Source of the DNA: Pontiella desulfatans | GTDB lineage: Bacteria; Verrucomicrobiota; Kiritimatiellia; Kiritimatiellales; Pontiellaceae | Assembly (NCBI GenBank): GCA_029287275.1 | Contig: JARFRL010000261.1 | Location: forward strand, 1 to 9,123 | Direction of reading: 5' to 3' | Length of the DNA: 9,123 nucleotides | Shown: in pieces, positions 6,628 through 9,123 of the stretch | Position numbering within the stretch: position 1 is the first letter of the stretch | Layout of the letters: each line of letters starts with the position of its first letter | Program-made: the position numbers and the translations under genes | Notes under the pieces: generated by a model | What the model was told of the DNA's origin: nothing | What the model saw: the letters and a program-made list of their open reading frames with translations, nothing else | Database searches by the model: none

Positions 6628-7749
6628 TCAGTTCAGCGACCGGTAGACCTCCATGACTTCGCGGGCGGTTTTCCGCCAATCAAATCGTGAAGCATATTCC
6701 GTGCCGCGGACCAGGGTTTCAGGCGTTCTGCCCGCGGAAACCGCGGCCGCCATGTGGTGGGCGATTTCCTCGGGGTCGGTGGGATCGAAGGTCGGAACCA
6801 CGTCCGCCGCGATTTCTTTCATCGACGAGGTGTTCGAGCAGGCCACCGGCGCGCCGCAGGCCAACGCGTCCACGATTGGAAAGCCGAAGCCCTCGAACAG
6901 CGACGGAAACACCATCAGATCGCACGCGGAGTAGAGCAGGGGAAGTGATTGCTGCGGAACGAAGCCAAGGAAGACGATGTCGTCCCTGACCGGGCTGCGC
7001 GCGGCGCGCGCCCTGATGGCGTCCGCGCCGTTCCAGTCCGCGCCCGCGAGCACCAGCTGATGCGCGCTGTCGTTCTCCAGCTTGAAGCGCTCGAACGCGT
7101 CGATCAGCCGGACGTGGTTTTTGCCCGGATGCTCCAGGCGCGAGACGTAGATGAAAAACGGCTTTTCGAGCCCGTGCGCCAGCCGTGTTTTTTCCCGCGC
7201 CTCGGCGGGATCGACGGGGTGGAACACATCGCGGTCGACGCCGGAATAAATCACCGAGATCCGTTCCTCGGGATAGCCGGCGAGTTCGACCAGATCGCGC
7301 TTGGTGAACTCGCTCACCGCGATCACGTGGTCCGCCCGGCGGATCATCGCGGGCACCACCTTGCGGTTGAAGAAAACGCGGGCGGGGTCATATTTCCCGT
7401 CCACCGCGAACGTCGCGAGGTCGTGAACCGTGGCGACCACCCGCGCGCCTTTGAGCACCGGAATTCGGCGGGCGGTCGGAACATGCACGACGTCGCAGCC
7501 GCCTTTCAACGGCAGCGCGGTGTTGTGCCACCCGATGTTGACCAAGGGCCGACTGACGAAAGGAGGAAAGATCGTTTTCCGGAAATTGGGATTCGAGAGC
7601 GGAATCAGCTCCGTGTCGGGCCGCGCCATGAAAAGTTCGTAGGCGTTTTTCTCGTCCTCCAGTTGCAGGAAGCGGATTAGCTCGCGGATGTAGGTCGCGA
7701 TCCCCGATCGCCCCCCGTCCATCACGAATGTTGAAAATCCAATTCTCAT
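6628..7749 (-). CDS. Glycosyltransferase family 4 (GT-B fold, MtfB-like)
   Basis: This 373-residue retaining glycosyltransferase probably works on the cytoplasmic face of the membrane. The frame stays open to 7845, but I start at ATG 7749 because MRIGFSTFVMDGG is the canonical first beta strand and glycine loop of GT-B enzymes. GGRSGIATYIRELI (12-25) is typical of the MtfB-like mannosyltransferase subgroup. Further landmarks are VHDL (108-111), SEFTKRDL (146-153), ISVIYSGVD (164-172), the donor-binding R204 and K210 (YVSRLEHPGKN), and LGFVP (261-265). The E-x7-E nucleotide-sugar motif is present as EGFGFPIVD (286-294), with Asp in place of the second Glu. No signal peptide or membrane helix is seen. 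It is the first gene of the minus-strand cluster, transcribed from the divergent region at 7750-7859; no good ribosome site precedes it. Sugar specificity is not determinable here. Confidence 0.93.
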   Translation of the reverse strand: MRIGFSTFVMDGGRSGIATYIRELIRFLQLEDEKNAYELFMARPDTELIPLSNPNFRKTIFPPFVSRPLVNIGWHNTALPLKGGCDVVHVPTARRIPVLKGARVVATVHDLATFAVDGKYDPARVFFNRKVVPAMIRRADHVIAVSEFTKRDLVELAGYPEERISVIYSGVDRDVFHPVDPAEAREKTRLAHGLEKPFFIYVSRLEHPGKNHVRLIDAFERFKLENDSAHQLVLAGADWNGADAIRARAARSPVRDDIVFLGFVPQQSLPLLYSACDLMVFPSLFEGFGFPIVDALACGAPVACSNTSSMKEIAADVVPTFDPTDPEEIAHHMAAAVSAGRTPETLVRGTEYASRFDWRKTAREVMEVYRSLN

Positions 7750-7859
7750 TCCGCGCACTCTGGATGTTTCAAGCCAATGAAACAAGCTGGTTTTTCCTGC
7801 GTCAAAGCGCCGCGGGGTTGGTATACCTGCTTGTGTCGATATCAAACAAGGAACATGAA
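7750..7859. promoter_or_regulatory. Divergent intergenic region between GT4 and SDR genes
   Basis: These 110 bp are the only divergent promoter region in the window and must carry start signals for both flanking genes unless they read through from elsewhere. On the plus strand an AAGGAA ribosome site (7848-7853) lies 6 nt before the SDR ATG at 7860. I found no convincing -35/-10 pair for the SDR gene. A GATATC palindrome (7838-7843) and a CTTGT/ACAAG pair (7830-7834, 7846-7850) lie just upstream of that ribosome site; both are short enough to be chance. Confidence 0.6.
7777..7805 (-). promoter_or_regulatory. Candidate sigma70-type promoter for the GT4-kinase-regulator cluster
   Basis: Reading the minus strand, TTGACG (7805-7800, 5 of 6 to consensus) is followed after exactly 17 nt by TTTCAT (7782-7777, 4 of 6). 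This would start transcription near 7770, about 20 nt before the GT4 ATG. A short dyad (GTTTCA, 6 nt, TGAAAC; 7766-7783) covers the -10 element and could be an operator. The hexamers are seen directly; promoter activity is inferred and the -10 match is only moderate. Confidence 0.4.
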
Positions 7860-8585
7860 ATGACGATTCTCGTGGTTGGCGCCAGCGGAGCGACCGGACG
7901 GTTGCTGGTACAAGAGCTTTTGAATCGAGGGATGGAAGTCCGGGTGGTGGTTCGCTCGCCTGACCGTCTCCCCGAATCCATCCAGGGGCACGCGCGCTTA
8001 TCCATCACGGTCGCCGCGCTGCTTGATCTGACGGACGATGACCTGGTCCGGCTCGTCAAGGGGTGCGACGCCATCGCGTCGTGTCTGGGCCACACGTTGA
8101 GCTGGAAAGGGATTTACGGTTCCCCGCGCCGGCTTGTCACCGATGCCACGCGGCGTTTGTGCGAAGCGGTCAAAACAACGGCGCCGGATAAACCCGTCAG
8201 GTTCGTGCTGATGAACACGACCGGAAATCGCAACCGCGATCTGGACGAACCCATCTCGTTCGCGCAAAAGCTCGTCATCGGGCTTCTTCGTCTGTTGCTG
8301 CCTCCCCACGTGGATAATGAACAGGCCGCGGACTATCTACGCGTGGTGATTGGCCAGCATGATCCCGCGGTCGAGTGGGTCGCGGTTCGCCCGGACGGCC
8401 TCATCGACGAGGAGGCGGCAACGGACCGCGAGCTATATCCTTCACCGATTCGAAGCGCGATCTTCGACGCGGGAAAGACCAGTCGCGTCAATGTCGGCCA
8501 TTTCATGGCGGATCTGATCGCGGAGGACGTCTGGCACGAGTGGAAAGGGCGTATGCCCGTCATTTACAACGCGTCGTCGGATTGA
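7860..8585 (+). CDS. NAD(P)-binding atypical SDR / NmrA-like oxidoreductase
   Basis: This 241-residue soluble protein has a Rossmann fold. The N-terminus MTILVVGASGATGRLLVQEL holds the dinucleotide-binding motif G7-x2-G10-x2-G13 of atypical (extended or NmrA-like) SDR proteins. R29 and R32 after the second strand would suit NADP(H). The classical YxxxK catalytic pair is not evident, as usual for the NAD(P)H-binding subgroup. RPDG (177-180) and NVGHFMADLI (211-220) match conserved late segments of this group. An open frame extends back to 7728, but the Rossmann motif begins directly after the ATG at 7860, which has an AAGGAA ribosome site. It is transcribed away from the glycosyltransferase-kinase cluster and ends 43 bp before the convergent epimerase gene. 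Substrate is unknown; it may be an enzyme or a redox-sensing regulator. Confidence 0.88.
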   Translation: MTILVVGASGATGRLLVQELLNRGMEVRVVVRSPDRLPESIQGHARLSITVAALLDLTDDDLVRLVKGCDAIASCLGHTLSWKGIYGSPRRLVTDATRRLCEAVKTTAPDKPVRFVLMNTTGNRNRDLDEPISFAQKLVIGLLRLLLPPHVDNEQAADYLRVVIGQHDPAVEWVAVRPDGLIDEEAATDRELYPSPIRSAIFDAGKTSRVNVGHFMADLIAEDVWHEWKGRMPVIYNASSD

Positions 8586-8628
8586 GCGCCGGCGCCGGTT
8601 CTTCCGCGCGATCCGTTGAATCCCGGAA

Positions 8629-9123
8629 TCACGCCAATACGCCGAATTTGTAGATCGTCGTTTGGGTGTAGGTCTCGCCAGGCGCGAGCTCGGTAGAGGG
8701 GAAGTTCGGATGGTTCGGGCTGTCGGGATAATGCTGGGTCTCCAGACAGAAACTCTCTTGCGCGTTGTAAACCACGCCGCCTTTTCCGATCACGTGGTCG
8801 ACGTGGTTCGCGGTGTAGAACTGCACGCCGGGCTCGGTGGTCCAGCACTCCAGCACGCGGCCGCTTTTCGGATCTCGCGCGACGGCCGCGAGGGACAGCG
8901 CGCCCTTCGTTTTTTTGTTCAGGCAATAGTTGTGGTCGTAACCCAGCCCTTGCACCTCCGCGATCCGCCCGCCGATCGGCGTCGGAACGGTCAGATCCAT
9001 CTCGGTGCCCGCGACCGCGCGCAGCTCGCCGGAGGGCGTCGCGAAGTCGTCGACCACCGTGTAGCGGTCGGCGTTGATTCGGATGATCTGCTCGTGGACG
9101 GTTCCGCCGTCCGCTCCCGCGAG
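8629..9123 (-). CDS. galM: Aldose 1-epimerase (mutarotase), C-terminal part; 5' end beyond window
   Basis: Aldose 1-epimerase interconverts the alpha and beta anomers of hexoses such as galactose and glucose in the cytoplasm. The visible 164 residues are the C-terminal half or so of the usual 330-390. The frame is open to the right edge and begins LAG, where the family has NH-x-YFNLAG, so the catalytic His lies just outside the window. Other family landmarks are INADRYT (16-22 of the fragment), GYDHNYCL (61-68), TTEPGVQFYTAN (95-106) and FCLETQHYPDSPNHPNFPS (125-143). E128 in LETQ is the expected general base. The C-terminus (GETYTQTTIYKFG) is typical and the stop is intact. It converges with the SDR gene. 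Its link to the glycosyltransferase cluster is no more than shared carbohydrate context. Confidence 0.93.
   Translation of the reverse strand, partial: LAGADGGTVHEQIIRINADRYTVVDDFATPSGELRAVAGTEMDLTVPTPIGGRIAEVQGLGYDHNYCLNKKTKGALSLAAVARDPKSGRVLECWTTEPGVQFYTANHVDHVIGKGGVVYNAQESFCLETQHYPDSPNHPNFPSTELAPGETYTQTTIYKFGVLA

Noticed and set aside
7750..7845. Earlier start for the GT4 gene (32 extra residues)
   Set aside because: The extension lies over the divergent promoter region and precedes the canonical GT-B first strand without any family resemblance.
7728..7859. Earlier start for the SDR gene (44 extra residues)
   Set aside because: It would overlap the start of the divergent GT4 gene, and the Rossmann motif starts right after the ATG at 7860, which has a ribosome site.
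8586..8628. GCGCCGGCGC palindrome (8586-8595) in the convergent gap as a terminator
   Set aside because: It has no loop and no following T run on either strand. The gap may still hold a terminator, but I cannot show one.

Overview
The window is a GC-rich, densely coded stretch of bacterial chromosome. The style of its signalling genes is the best taxonomic clue: a membrane histidine kinase with many PAS domains, followed by separate small response regulators. This style is common in Deltaproteobacteria (Desulfobacterota, Myxococcota and relatives). That is an inference from gene style; no rRNA or other marker gene is present, so I do not name a genus. I see no mobile element, CRISPR array, tRNA or rRNA.

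Layout. Seven genes run on the minus strand from about 7749 down to the left edge. In transcription order they are: a GT4 glycosyltransferase (7749-6628); a 1377-residue sensor histidine kinase (6614-2481); two paralogous receiver-only response regulators (2413-2006 and 1933-1538); a receiver with a coiled-coil tail (1541-924); a GT2 glycosyltransferase (920-114); and the first 39 codons of a protein cut by the window edge (117-1). Spacing is tight (13, 67, 72, -4, 3 and -4 nt), with two ATGA stop/start overlaps, so co-transcription is likely. To the right, a 110-bp divergent promoter region leads to a plus-strand NAD(P)-binding SDR-type oxidoreductase (7860-8585). This converges on the 3' part of an aldose 1-epimerase gene, galM type (9123-8629, minus strand, 5' end missing).

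How the genes could work together. The kinase has a periplasmic solute-binding (SBP_bac_3/BvgS-like) sensor, a cytoplasmic chain of PAS-PAS-PAS-PAS-GAF-PAS, and an intact HisKA/HATPase core. It has no receiver of its own. Three free receivers follow, all with intact phosphorylation residues and none with a DNA-binding or enzymatic output domain. The system therefore looks like a branched phosphotransfer circuit that acts through protein contacts. It sits between two glycosyltransferase genes in what appears to be one transcript, which suggests coupling to surface glycan synthesis; this link is inference.

The most notable sequence-level signal is a 51-bp block shared by the two receiver paralogs. 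It is 48/51 identical and almost free of synonymous change, while the segments I compared on either side have silent differences at most shared codons. This points to local gene conversion or a nucleic-acid-level constraint. Other points are a duplicated PAS module flanking the GAF domain, an enlarged HisKA domain, and dyad symmetries over translation or transcription start signals.
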